Assembly (NCBI RefSeq): GCF_001047135.2
Contig: NZ_DF968078.1
Coordinates: 303,009 to 367,008, forward strand
DNA: 64,000 nt
DNA from: Fructobacillus tropaeoli
Lineage (GTDB): Bacteria; Bacillota; Bacilli; Lactobacillales; Lactobacillaceae
Reading direction: 5' to 3'
The notes beneath the pieces are model-generated. The model saw only the letters and a program-made list of their open reading frames with translations, was not told the DNA's origin and searched no databases. Below are positions 24,777 through 32,860 of the stretch, in pieces (position 1 is the stretch's first letter; each line of letters begins with the position of its first letter). Both the position numbers and the translations under genes were made by a program.

Positions 24777-24899
24777 ATAAGAAAGGCGGTGTTGTTCGAG
24801 CAACACCGCTTCACTAGCAAACCCGTTAAACGGTGGCTAGCCTTTATGATTATTAAATAACCATCAGCCGGTCAAAGCTTAAGATGGTTATTTTTTTTG
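24777..24899 (+). ncRNA. Antitoxin RNA of a type I toxin-antitoxin locus, copy B
   Basis: Extended -10 TGATATAAT at 24762-24770. Hairpins GGCGGTGTTG...CAACACCGC (24784-24810) and CTAGC...GCTAG (24814-24840), then a terminator AAATAACCATC / GATGGTTATTT followed by eight T. Its 3' end runs over the stop codon and last codons of the convergent toxin gene, giving an antisense overlap. Convergent toxin mRNA and antisense RNA sharing a bidirectional terminator is the layout of Fst/RNAII-like type I systems. Confidence 0.75.
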
Positions 24900-24992
24900 A
24901 CCTAATTTAACGAGATCAATAACAATGCCGATGAGCGTTAGAACAAACATTCCAAACGCCCACAACAATGTTAAGACATCCACTACGGACAT
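24888..24992 (-). CDS. Small hydrophobic toxin, holin-like (type I toxin-antitoxin)
   Basis: 34 residues: MSVVDVLTLLWAFG, MFVLTLIGIVIDLV, then KLGQKK. One membrane helix with a short polar N-terminus and a basic tail, as in the 'putative holin-like toxin' family of lactobacilli. AAAGGAG lies seven bases upstream of ATG. The gene is converged upon by antisense RNA copy B, which overlaps its 3' end. Expression of such peptides damages the membrane; the RNA normally silences them. Too short for usual gene callers. Confidence 0.85.
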   Translation of the reverse strand: MSVVDVLTLLWAFGMFVLTLIGIVIDLVKLGQKK

Positions 24993-25094
24993 CAGGCTTC
25001 TCCTTTCCTAGGATGCTGGGGGTTATGATTTTAAAACCATAGGCACCACCACCTTTCCAGGATAGCCACCATCTTCACTTGTTTGCATACCGAT

Positions 25095-25103
25095 ATTATA
25101 GCA
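25095..25103 (-). promoter_or_regulatory. Toxin mRNA promoter
   Basis: Extended -10 TGCTATAAT on the minus strand, about 100 bases before the toxin ATG. The leader between holds complementary stretches (GGTGGCTATCC / GGTTTTAAAATC regions) that may hide the ribosome site. Confidence 0.55.
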
Positions 25104-25223
25104 TAAACACCTCAACCATGCGGTTTACAGCAGTACCGACTAGTTAAACGATTCATTGAAAAATGTATTTAAAGAACAATATTGCGCCGTTAATAATCCC
25201 TTAAAAAGCACAATCAACACACT

Positions 25224-25757
25224 TTATTTATTACGAACATACTCTTTTAAGACCTGATTTCCAAAAAGTTCACTTTGATAAATCAGAATCTCCGCACAGG
25301 CCAAAGAATCCTCCAGCGCATTATGGTGGTGATCCAAACGAATGTTCAAAGCGGCAGAAACCGTGTTGAGCTTATGGTTTTGCAAATCAGGCAAGAGCCG
25401 GCGCGAGGTTTGCACAGTATCCAACAGTTGGTAATGAGCTTCCGGCAGACCATAATAGTCTAAGCAAGCCCGTAAAACTGAAGCATCAAAATTAGCGTTA
25501 TGCGCCACCACGAGTTTTTCCTCGGTAAATAATGGCGCAATCGTTGGCCAAATTTCTGCAAATGTGGGCGCATTGACAACGTCCTTTGGATAAATGCCAT
25601 GAATTTGCGAATTCCGCGCTGAAAACGGTGTTGGTGGCTTAATCAAGGAATAAAATTGATCCACCACCTGGCTGGCACGCACGACAACCAAGGCAAGTGA
25701 AACAGCCGAATGACGCTGGTTATTGGCTGTTTCAAAATCAAAAGCGACAAAATTCAT
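25224..25757 (-). CDS. DnaQ-like 3'-5' exonuclease
   Basis: 177 residues, DEDDh exonuclease fold: VAFDFETA (Asp7, Glu9), HNANFDASVLR (Asp of motif II) and HHNALEDSLACAEI (His and Asp of motif III). A stand-alone epsilon-type nuclease for DNA or RNA end trimming. Its ATG overlaps the stop of the acetyltransferase gene by one base (TAATG), so it is translated from the tsaE operon. Confidence 0.93.
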   Translation of the reverse strand: MNFVAFDFETANNQRHSAVSLALVVVRASQVVDQFYSLIKPPTPFSARNSQIHGIYPKDVVNAPTFAEIWPTIAPLFTEEKLVVAHNANFDASVLRACLDYYGLPEAHYQLLDTVQTSRRLLPDLQNHKLNTVSAALNIRLDHHHNALEDSLACAEILIYQSELFGNQVLKEYVRNK

Positions 25758-26293
25758 TAGAACAGTAACTCCATTTTTACGAGGTTTGCTTGGCGGCCGG
25801 ACCGTAGTTCAATTGGCTCCGGTTCTTCACCGACTTCCGTGAAACCAAGCTTTTTGTATAGATGACGAGCAACCTGATTTTCCAGGTCAACATCGAGCCA
25901 AAGACGATCATAACCGGCTTCTTCGGCCCAAACAACCATTGCTGCCAGCGTTGATTGACCCAGTCCATGGCCCTGAAAGGCGGCCAAAATCGCCAAGCCG
26001 ACTTCGCCATCGGCAATCGAGGCAATGCCAACAGCAACCGCGTCACTGTCTTCTTCATGCCCCAATGGCTTGGCCCAAATCAACCAAGTCTTGTTGGGCA
26101 GGTCATCGTTTTTCAAATCAGCTTCTACAACTGACGATTGGTTAGACGCTGCCAGTGAATCACGGACTTCCGCTAATTCAAAAGTATCCGATTCCTGTTT
26201 AAGCTGCGTCAGCAAATCTTGGGCAGCCTGAGCCTGCTGGAGGTCCAAGCCAAGCATTGAGTACTCATAGTGGTCAAATTGTGCTGCAATCAT
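25757..26293 (-). CDS. GNAT-family N-acetyltransferase
   Basis: 178 residues. The acetyl-CoA loop is FQGHGLGQSTL, followed by the typical RLWLDVDLENQVARHLYKKLGFTEVGE. Starts within the tsaE stop (ATGA overlap). The position after tsaE recalls rimI, but the N-terminal half is longer than in RimI, so the substrate is left open. Confidence 0.85.
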   Translation of the reverse strand: MIAAQFDHYEYSMLGLDLQQAQAAQDLLTQLKQESDTFELAEVRDSLAASNQSSVVEADLKNDDLPNKTWLIWAKPLGHEEDSDAVAVGIASIADGEVGLAILAAFQGHGLGQSTLAAMVVWAEEAGYDRLWLDVDLENQVARHLYKKLGFTEVGEEPEPIELRSGRQANLVKMELLF

Positions 26294-26748
26294 CCGTGTA
26301 AGTCCTCCTCAATTTGAGCGGCTTGGCCCAACCCCCGAACCACAATTTCACGGTCAGAGTCTGCGCCCGCCATGCGGGTAAAGGTCATTTCTAAGCGATC
26401 ATTTGGCAAAAGATCCGCCATGTACTGAGGCCACTCAATCAAAGTGACGCCATCAGTGCCCAGATAGTCTTCGAACCCTTGGTCGGCTGCACCCATATTT
26501 TCAAGACGATAAGCGTCGAAATGGTAAAGTGGAATTCGCCCTTCCTCATAAGTGTTCAGGATATTAAAAGTCGGGCTTTTAACCCGACTCGTAATTCCCA
26601 AGGCTTTCGCCAATCCCTGAGTAAAGGTCGTCTTACCGGCGCCCAAGTCTCCTTGGAGGGTCACCACCAGGCCGGGGTAAACGAGCTTGGCTAATTGCTC
26701 AGCCAACGCCTGGGTTTCTTTTGGATTGTTCGTCTGATAGCTTTTCAT
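26290..26748 (-). CDS. tsaE: tRNA threonylcarbamoyladenosine biosynthesis ATPase TsaE
   Basis: 152 residues from MKSYQTNN. P-loop GDLGAGKT (33-40), then KSPTFNI and the HFDAYRL motif (Walker B-like). Works with TsaB and TsaD to make t6A37 in ANN-decoding tRNAs. The frame is open to 26790, but the ATG at 26748 gives the family start and lies exactly seven bases after an extended -10 TGTTATAAT, so the mRNA may be leaderless. First gene of tsaE-GNAT-exonuclease. Confidence 0.93.
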   Translation of the reverse strand: MKSYQTNNPKETQALAEQLAKLVYPGLVVTLQGDLGAGKTTFTQGLAKALGITSRVKSPTFNILNTYEEGRIPLYHFDAYRLENMGAADQGFEDYLGTDGVTLIEWPQYMADLLPNDRLEMTFTRMAGADSDREIVVRGLGQAAQIEEDLHG

Positions 26749-26755
26749 ATTCCAT

Positions 26756-26764
26756 ATTATAACA
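26756..26764 (-). promoter_or_regulatory. tsaE promoter, extended -10
   Basis: TGTTATAAT on the minus strand ends seven bases before the tsaE ATG, placing the transcript start at or next to the start codon. Confidence 0.6.
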
Positions 26765-26891
26765 CTGTCATTTGACTGAGCACTGGGCACTTTGGTGGTT
26801 TTTTTGTCCTGATTTTAAAAATTTCTTGTCAGTCCCCCAGTCGATAGGAGTACAATAAAAATAATCAAAAGAATTGAGAGGATTTTTACGA

Positions 26892-27602
26892 ATGTCAAAA
26901 ACAACTTTATTCCAAGTTGGCACGATGCAGCTACTCGCTAACAGCCTCTTAGACGGGACAATGTCCATCCACGACCTCCTGCAACACGGCGATTTTGGAA
27001 TCGGCACAGGCCAAGGTCTAGATGGCGAACTGATTATCTTAGATGGTAAAGCCTACCATACCTTGGTTTCTGGCGAATCTGAAGTACCGGACGAAAACTT
27101 CAGTTCCCCATTTGCCGCTGCTCACCATGGTGATTTTAAAGATTTTGGAACAGCGGAAAATGCTGATTTGGAAGTCGTTTTACAAGACACCATCGACAAG
27201 TTACAGGCGCAAAATCAGTTTGCAGCTTTCTTGGTTGAAGGCGAATTCGAAACCATGACTACTCGCTCAGCTGCTGGTAGCCAAAAACCTTATCCTTCCT
27301 TAACCGAAGCCGCCGAAAAGCAACAGGTCTTTCACGGTTCAAAAGTTAAGGGCCGTCTCCTTTCCTATTACGCACCAGCTATTTACCAGGGCGTCACCGT
27401 AGCCGGCTTCCATTCTCACTTCCTTTCCGATGATCATGACCTTTCTGGTCACGTTTTGACCGGAAAAGTTTTGTCAGCTACTGTTAAGGTGCAAAAGTTC
27501 GATACCATCGAACAGGTCTTGCCAACCGAAAACCCTGATTTTAAGGCTGCTGATTTAACTGACTTATCGATGGTCCACAAAGCCATTGAAGCGGCTGAAT
27601 AA
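26892..27602 (+). CDS. alsD: Alpha-acetolactate decarboxylase
   Basis: 236 residues. Converts alpha-acetolactate to acetoin, a pyruvate sink that avoids acid and keeps diacetyl low. FQVGTMQLLANSLLDGT, GDFGIGTGQGLDGELI, VEGEFETMTTR and the zinc-ligand region GFHSHFLSDDHDLSGH (three His) are present. ATG at 26892 is used (GAGAGG upstream); the TTG at 26874 lacks a ribosome site. Monocistronic, ended at 27629. Confidence 0.95.
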   Translation: MSKTTLFQVGTMQLLANSLLDGTMSIHDLLQHGDFGIGTGQGLDGELIILDGKAYHTLVSGESEVPDENFSSPFAAAHHGDFKDFGTAENADLEVVLQDTIDKLQAQNQFAAFLVEGEFETMTTRSAAGSQKPYPSLTEAAEKQQVFHGSKVKGRLLSYYAPAIYQGVTVAGFHSHFLSDDHDLSGHVLTGKVLSATVKVQKFDTIEQVLPTENPDFKAADLTDLSMVHKAIEAAE

Positions 27603-27628
27603 ACCTCTCAAAGCAATTAAATCAACAA

Positions 27629-27660
27629 GAAAAGCAGTTGCCGTGGCAACTGCTTTTTTG
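27629..27660 (+). terminator. Bidirectional terminator between alsD and queA
   Basis: AAAAGCAGTTGCC-GT-GGCAACTGCTTTTTT. Confidence 0.9.
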
Positions 27661-27662
27661 TT

Positions 27663-28724
27663 TTACTTATGAATAAACATTGCATCCCCAAAGGAGAAGA
27701 ACCGGTACTTGGCTTCAACCGCATGGTGATAAGCATTCAAAATGTTTTCGCGACCGGTAAAGGCTGCGACTAACATGACCAAAGTTGACTTTGGTAAATG
27801 GAAGTTAGTGATAAAGGCATCAACAACCTGCCACTTGTAACCGGGCTTAATAAAGATATCCGTCCAACCAGAATCGGCCTGAAGTTGACCATCAAATTTC
27901 GAACCAATTGTCTCCAACGTTCGAATGGACGTCGTTCCGGTAGCAACGATTCGACCACCCTGCTCACGGACCTTATTCAATGTGTCCGCTGCTTCTGCAC
28001 TCAATTGATAAAACTCAGAATGCATCTGGTGGTCTTCAATATTTTCCTCTTCCACTGGTCGGAAAGTTCCCAAGCCAACATGCAAAGTTAATTCCACCAG
28101 TTCAACACCCTTATCGGCAACTTTTTGCAGCAATTCTGGTGTCCAATGCAGTCCGGCAGTTGGTGCAGCAGCTGAACCATCCACCTTAGAGTAAACCGTT
28201 TGGTACCGCTCTTGGTCCGCCAACTTTTCCTTAATGTATGGTGGCAAAGGCATTTCACCCAACTCGTTCAAGCGTTCCATAAAGATGCCGTCATAAGAAA
28301 ATTCAACGTAACGACCACCGTGTTCCAATTCACCAACAATCGTCGCCGTCATCACGGGGTTTTCTGGATCATCACCAAAAAGAATCGTTGAACCAATTGG
28401 TGACTTCTTAGCTGGCTTCACCAAAGTTTCCCAAACATCCCCGTGGTCTTGGCGCAATAGTAGAACTTCGGCATGGCCGCCAGTCTCTGGACGAATTCCG
28501 TGTAACCGGGCTGGCAATACTCGCGAATTATTCATTACCAAGGCATCGCCTGGGTTCAAATAGTCCAAAATGTCATAAAAATGCCGGTCCTCATAGGCCC
28601 CAGTTTCGGCATTCAGCACTAAGAGACGAGAAGTATCGCGTTCCTTTAATGGCGTTTGCGCAATTAATTCTTGGGGCAAGTCATAGTCAAAATCTGATAA
28701 TTGGTAGTGTTTTTCTTCTGTCAT
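27663..28724 (-). CDS. queA: tRNA preQ1(34) S-adenosylmethionine ribosyltransferase-isomerase
   Basis: 353 residues. Adds the epoxycyclopentane ring from AdoMet to preQ1 in tRNA during queuosine synthesis. Family blocks: [89 protein letters not shown]. Downstream of ruvB in the same direction, across a 148-base gap with a 42-bp repeat. Confidence 0.96.
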   Translation of the reverse strand: MTEEKHYQLSDFDYDLPQELIAQTPLKERDTSRLLVLNAETGAYEDRHFYDILDYLNPGDALVMNNSRVLPARLHGIRPETGGHAEVLLLRQDHGDVWETLVKPAKKSPIGSTILFGDDPENPVMTATIVGELEHGGRYVEFSYDGIFMERLNELGEMPLPPYIKEKLADQERYQTVYSKVDGSAAAPTAGLHWTPELLQKVADKGVELVELTLHVGLGTFRPVEEENIEDHQMHSEFYQLSAEAADTLNKVREQGGRIVATGTTSIRTLETIGSKFDGQLQADSGWTDIFIKPGYKWQVVDAFITNFHLPKSTLVMLVAAFTGRENILNAYHHAVEAKYRFFSFGDAMFIHK

Positions 28725-28782
28725 AAATCTCTTTTAAATTCTTCTATTCAACAACCAACAGGCTGTTAGTGTTTATGCTTTC

Positions 28783-28873
28783 GAGCAAATATACTCTAGT
28801 CCGGATACTTAGTCCATCAAAGATGAGCAAATACACTCTAGTCCGGACCTTAATTCATCAAAAACGAGCAAAT
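28783..28873. repeat. Two imperfect 42-bp direct repeats plus a partial third
   Basis: GAGCAAATATACTCTAGTCC starts at 28783 and GAGCAAATACACTCTAGTCC at 28825, each followed by a similar 22-bp tail; GAGCAAAT recurs at 28866 touching the ruvB stop. Lies between ruvB and queA. Confidence 0.8.
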
Positions 28874-29952
28874 CAGTCCTTTGGTTCAGGCACCGGCCGG
28901 CCCAAATGTTGGTAGGCCGCTTCCGTCACCACCCGACCTCTTGGGGTCCGGCGAATAAAGCCTAATTGCAACAGGTAAGGCTCCACCATCGACTCCAACG
29001 TATCGGCTTCTTCCCCGATATTAGCAGCAATGGTCGCAAGACCAACCGGTCCACCATGATAAAAATCAATCATAGCGTTTAGCAGCTTATGATCGGTATC
29101 ATCCAGGCCCTTTTGATCAACGCGCAACTTATCTAAGGCCGTTTCCACCAAGTCGGTATCAATCGCTTCTTTTCCAGCAACTTGGGCAAAGTCGCGCACC
29201 CGCTTCAACAGCCGGTTGGCAATTCGCGGTGTTCCTCGTGACCGGGAGGCCACGGCATAGGCGCCGTCCTTTGTGATGGGGGCTTCAAAAATATCGGCAG
29301 TCCGGACCACAATCTGCTGTAAGTCTTCCGGCTGATAGTATTCAAGGGAATTAATAATCCCAAAACGGTCACGCAATGGCTTGGACAGCATGCCCGGCCG
29401 AGTCGTTGCACCCACTAGGGTAAAGGGTGGCAAAGGAAAATGAACGGCTCTGGCAGTCGGTCCCTGCCCGACCATGATATCGATAAAATAATCTTCCATG
29501 GCGGAATACAACATTTCCTCAATCGCCGTTGGCAGGCGGTGAATTTCATCAATAAAAAGTACATCCCCTGGCTCCAGATCATTGAGTAAGGCGACCAAAT
29601 CGCCACCTTTTTCAATTGCCGGACCAGAGGCTGTCTTCAAATGCACGCCTAGTTCATTAGCAATAATCATCGCTAACGTCGTCTTTCCTAACCCCGGCGG
29701 TCCGAAAAGCAAAACGTGGTCAAGGGCTTCTTCACGCATTTTGGCGGCTTGGAGATAAACCGCCAGCTCCTCTTTTAATGGCTGTTGACCAATATATTCG
29801 CGCAAGTACTTAGGTCGCAAGGAAAGCTCATCTTGCTGGTCTCTAGCATTTTCAGCTGCATCACGCAGCAATTCATCCGTTTCATTTTGGCCTTCAAACC
29901 AAGTATTAAATTGTGGGTTTTCATCAGTCATATCATTACTATTATAGCGCAT
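28873..29952 (-). CDS. ruvB: Holliday junction branch migration helicase RuvB
   Basis: 359 residues. AAA+ motor of the RuvAB complex. Walker A GPPGLGKT, Walker B LFIDEIHR, sensor 1 GATTRPG, the arginine finger in RDRFGI, and a C-terminal winged helix ending [10 protein letters not shown]. Start at 29952 is supported by AAAGGAGG; an internal MTDENPQ start exists but has no ribosome site. ruvA is not in the window. A terminator hairpin lies only 30 bases upstream. Confidence 0.96.
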   Translation of the reverse strand: MRYNSNDMTDENPQFNTWFEGQNETDELLRDAAENARDQQDELSLRPKYLREYIGQQPLKEELAVYLQAAKMREEALDHVLLFGPPGLGKTTLAMIIANELGVHLKTASGPAIEKGGDLVALLNDLEPGDVLFIDEIHRLPTAIEEMLYSAMEDYFIDIMVGQGPTARAVHFPLPPFTLVGATTRPGMLSKPLRDRFGIINSLEYYQPEDLQQIVVRTADIFEAPITKDGAYAVASRSRGTPRIANRLLKRVRDFAQVAGKEAIDTDLVETALDKLRVDQKGLDDTDHKLLNAMIDFYHGGPVGLATIAANIGEEADTLESMVEPYLLQLGFIRRTPRGRVVTEAAYQHLGRPVPEPKD

Positions 29953-29983
29953 TTGTCCGCCTCCTTTCCTGCTTGCTTGGCAA

Positions 29984-30013
29984 AATAAAAGACGACCAAT
30001 TCCGGTCGTCTTG
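29984..30013 (-). terminator. Terminator hairpin between rdgB and ruvB
   Basis: AAGACGACC-GGAATT-GGTCGTCTT followed by TTATTTT on the minus strand. Confidence 0.75.
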
Positions 30014-30027
30014 TGTAGCCAAAATCC

Positions 30028-30633
30028 TTACTGATTTAACCACGCTGGGAGTGCATCGACTAGCTTTTCTAGAGCCCGTCCCCGGTGTGAAATCAGGTTC
30101 TTCTCAGCCACCGTTAATTGGGCAAATGTCTTTTGCAGTGGTTCGTAATAAAAGATTGGGTCGTAGCCAAACTTGTTGTCGCCAATCTCTGTCTCGGTAA
30201 TTTGCCCGTCGACATGCCCGCTAACAACTAAAGGTTCTTTACCAGGGCCAACTAGTTCAAGTACGGTTGTGAATTGCGCCTGCCGGTCCTGTCCTGATTT
30301 TCCAGCTAACTTAGCCAAAACTTTGGCATTATTGGCATCATCATCGTGGTCGCCTGCATAGCGAGCCGAATAAACTCCAGGCTCGCCGTTTAAAGCCGCA
30401 ATCGTTAGCCCAGAGTCATCAGCCATGATTAAGTCTTCTGAATAAACAGCCGCCAAAGCAGTCGTCTTTTTATGAACATTTTCTGCAAAGGTTGTGCCAT
30501 CTTCAATAATTTCAGGAACTTCATCCAAGTCTTTTAAAGACAAAATATCCCAGCCCAAATCGAGCTTGGCCAATGCCTCCTTTATTTCTTGAACTTTATG
30601 GGCGTTACCAGTTGCGATAATTAAGCGCGTCAT
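30028..30633 (-). CDS. rdgB: XTP/dITP pyrophosphatase (HAM1/RdgB)
   Basis: 201 residues. Removes deaminated purine triphosphates. Substrate loop ATGNAHKVQEIKEAL, catalytic DDSGLTIAALNGEPGVYSARYAG, and FGYDPIF near the C-terminus. ATG at 30633 is chosen (AAGGAG upstream); the 23-residue extension in frame is not conserved. Follows murI, the usual order. Confidence 0.95.
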   Translation of the reverse strand: MTRLIIATGNAHKVQEIKEALAKLDLGWDILSLKDLDEVPEIIEDGTTFAENVHKKTTALAAVYSEDLIMADDSGLTIAALNGEPGVYSARYAGDHDDDANNAKVLAKLAGKSGQDRQAQFTTVLELVGPGKEPLVVSGHVDGQITETEIGDNKFGYDPIFYYEPLQKTFAQLTVAEKNLISHRGRALEKLVDALPAWLNQ

Positions 30634-30715
30634 CGTTGCTCCTTCTTTTACAAAATCTGAGTTACTTTCTTTAACAGGTGGGGCCACCTGACTGCTGGTC
30701 ACTAATCCACCGCAA

Positions 30716-31549
30716 TCAATCTGTTGCCGGTAAATTTAGGTGAGTAAAATGCCAATCGTGTTCTATTCCCAGCCATTGCTTTGCAATGGTTGAAAAAGTT
30801 GAGACCGGCCCAGTTGTATACAGTTGGTACTGCTTGTTTTCTGGATAAACAGCTCCGTCATCCTCAGCCAACAAGTCCTGTTCCTTCAGGATAGTCGCTA
30901 ATTTTTGCGCCGTGGCAACTCCCGGATCAACTAGGGTTACCTCTGGCAAGGCCTGTTGAATGACGTCCGCCAACAGCGGAAAGTGCGTGCAACCAAGCAC
31001 CAACGTATCGATACCTGCCTCTTTAAGGGGCTGCAAATGGTCTTTAACAATTTCAGCCACCTCAGCGTCCTGATAGCGGTTTTGCTCAACGAATTGGACA
31101 AAATCAGGCTCTGCTTGTGCAAAAACCTGACTACCCGGCGCCGCCGCCTGAATCTCAGCCTGGTACTGACCTGAATCCACGGTTCCCTCAGTTGCTATGA
31201 CACCAATTTTCTTCGTCTTACTTGCCAAAACGGCCGATTGGACACCGGAATCAATCACACCGATAACCGGAATGGCCAAGTCTTCTTGTAAGCCAGGTAA
31301 GGCGCAGGCAGTTGCCGTATTGCAGGCAATCACCAGCGCCTTAATGTCATGGTTTTCAATTAAATAGTCGGCAATTTGTCTGGTAAAATCAGCGACTTCC
31401 TCTGGCTCGCGAGGGCCATAAGGCATTCGTGCTGTATCGCCAACATAAACGATGGCTTCTGCCGGCAATGATTGAACGGCGGCTTTTAAGACGGTCAAAC
31501 CGCCAATGCCAGAGTCCATCATGCCAATTGTTTTTGTATTTTTCTTCAT
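30716..31549 (-). CDS. murI: Glutamate racemase
   Basis: 277 residues. Makes D-glutamate for peptidoglycan. DSGIGGLTVL, ACNTATACALP (first catalytic Cys) and LGCTHFPLL (second catalytic Cys) are present. First gene of murI-rdgB, divergent from the yslB-like gene. Confidence 0.96.
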   Translation of the reverse strand: MKKNTKTIGMMDSGIGGLTVLKAAVQSLPAEAIVYVGDTARMPYGPREPEEVADFTRQIADYLIENHDIKALVIACNTATACALPGLQEDLAIPVIGVIDSGVQSAVLASKTKKIGVIATEGTVDSGQYQAEIQAAAPGSQVFAQAEPDFVQFVEQNRYQDAEVAEIVKDHLQPLKEAGIDTLVLGCTHFPLLADVIQQALPEVTLVDPGVATAQKLATILKEQDLLAEDDGAVYPENKQYQLYTTGPVSTFSTIAKQWLGIEHDWHFTHLNLPATD

Positions 31550-31613
31550 AATAGTCTTATTATCTTCCCTTCAAAACAAATTGCAAGCCTTTGCCCCCGT
31601 TTAATCTCTCTTT

Positions 31614-31622
31614 TGCTATAAT
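31614..31622 (+). promoter_or_regulatory. Promoter of the yslB-like gene
   Basis: Extended -10 TGCTATAAT, 25 bases before the ATG. Confidence 0.6.
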
Positions 31623-31646
31623 AACGGAAGAAAGGAATCTTTACTT

Positions 31647-32774
31647 ATGTCAAATGCTCATTCTCAATCAAATAACGGTACCAATCAGACCGTTAGTGCC
31701 TTTGCACCACTACTCTTACGTGATGCTCTTTTGGCCAATATCTTAACGGATGATTATGCCAACATTACCTACTGGGCCGGAAAAGAGTTGGCTCGCCAGT
31801 TCCCTGTGGAAACGAGTGCTGATTTGCCTGCCTTCTTTGAAAAGGCTGCTTTTGGTGATTTAACAATCAAATACCAAAGCGGTGATCAGCAGCAATGGCT
31901 TCTTTCTGGTGCCATGGTAGAAGACCGGTTAGCAACAAACCACCAAGCTGATTTTTCATTAGAAACTGGCTTCTTAGCGCAACAGCTGGAATTGCAAGAA
32001 GAAGTTGTGGCGGAAGGAACCTTCCAAGTTTCTGCTCGACAACAGACAGTAACGGTAACGATTTTGACTGATATGTCTCATAAGATAAGCTCTTTAACCT
32101 CTTCTGAACAGGTTGCGCTTCGTGATCGCTTCTTAGACCAGGGCGAAGAAATCGCCACTGAAGACATTGATAACCCTGAAGCACTCATCGTTAATCGCCA
32201 AAGCGTACCGGTTGATGAACCAGCAATCCAAATTAGTGAAGTCGACCAGGCCACATCAGAAGCGCCCGTAGAAGTTGAGCCAGCAGAATCTGCGGCGCCA
32301 ATTGAGGCGGAACCAACAACATCCGCGGCTTCAGTAGAAACTAACTCAGCAGTATCCACAGCCCCAATTGAGGCGGAACCAACAACATCGGCGGCTTCCT
32401 CAAACACCGAACCAACATCTTCCACAGCTTCAACGGAAGCTGAACCAGCAGCATCTACCAGCACGACTGACTCTGAACCGGTCATTAACCAAAGTCAGAG
32501 CAAAAAAAGCGCCTTTTCCTTCTTCCGACCAAAGAAGAACCAAGCAGAATCAACTGCCCCTGTTTCAACAGACCAAGAACAGCAAGAAGCAATCGTTCCT
32601 GCACCTGAAAGCGAAAGCGCGACAGTGGTCGCAGAACCAACTAGCGAACTAACAGACAGCCAGGTAGCCGATACTCTTTCAATCGAGCAATCGATTACAA
32701 ATTCGTTGTTAGCCTTTGGCCAAGAGCGACGCCAAAAGTTTAGTCAAAAAGACGATTCAAGCTTGAACGAATAA
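31647..32774 (+). CDS. YslB-like (DUF2507) protein with long low-complexity tail
   Basis: 375 residues. Residues about 15-145 match the YslB/DUF2507 pattern (LLLRDALLANIL, NITYWAGKELARQFPVE, FFEKAAFGDLTI, SLETGFLAQQLE). The remaining 230 residues are Ala/Glu/Pro/Ser/Thr-rich with repeats of PIEAEPTTSAAS encoded by a 66-bp DNA repeat (32298 and 32364), then a short basic patch FFRPKKNQ and a final helix. YslB is next to the racemase gene in Bacillus too. Family members are normally about 150 residues, so the tail is unusual. Role unknown. Confidence 0.8.
   Translation: MSNAHSQSNNGTNQTVSAFAPLLLRDALLANILTDDYANITYWAGKELARQFPVETSADLPAFFEKAAFGDLTIKYQSGDQQQWLLSGAMVEDRLATNHQADFSLETGFLAQQLELQEEVVAEGTFQVSARQQTVTVTILTDMSHKISSLTSSEQVALRDRFLDQGEEIATEDIDNPEALIVNRQSVPVDEPAIQISEVDQATSEAPVEVEPAESAAPIEAEPTTSAASVETNSAVSTAPIEAEPTTSAASSNTEPTSSTASTEAEPAASTSTTDSEPVINQSQSKKSAFSFFRPKKNQAESTAPVSTDQEQQEAIVPAPESESATVVAEPTSELTDSQVADTLSIEQSITNSLLAFGQERRQKFSQKDDSSLNE
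32298..32398 (+). repeat. 66-bp direct repeat inside the yslB-like gene
   Basis: CCAATTGAGGCGGAACCAAC and the following 15 bases occur at 32298 and 32364, coding for the EAEPTTSAAS repeats. Confidence 0.8.
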
Positions 32775-32792
32775 AGCACTAATCGAGACAAA

Positions 32793-32838
32793 GAAAAGAA
32801 CAGCAGCCCCACAATTTTGCGGGTTGCTGTTCTTTTTT
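32793..32838 (+). terminator. Bidirectional terminator
   Basis: AAAAGAACAGCA / TGCTGTTCTTTTTT stem between the yslB-like gene and the helicase gene. Confidence 0.88.
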
Positions 32839-32860
32839 AGTAATCAAAAGTCGGTCAGCC

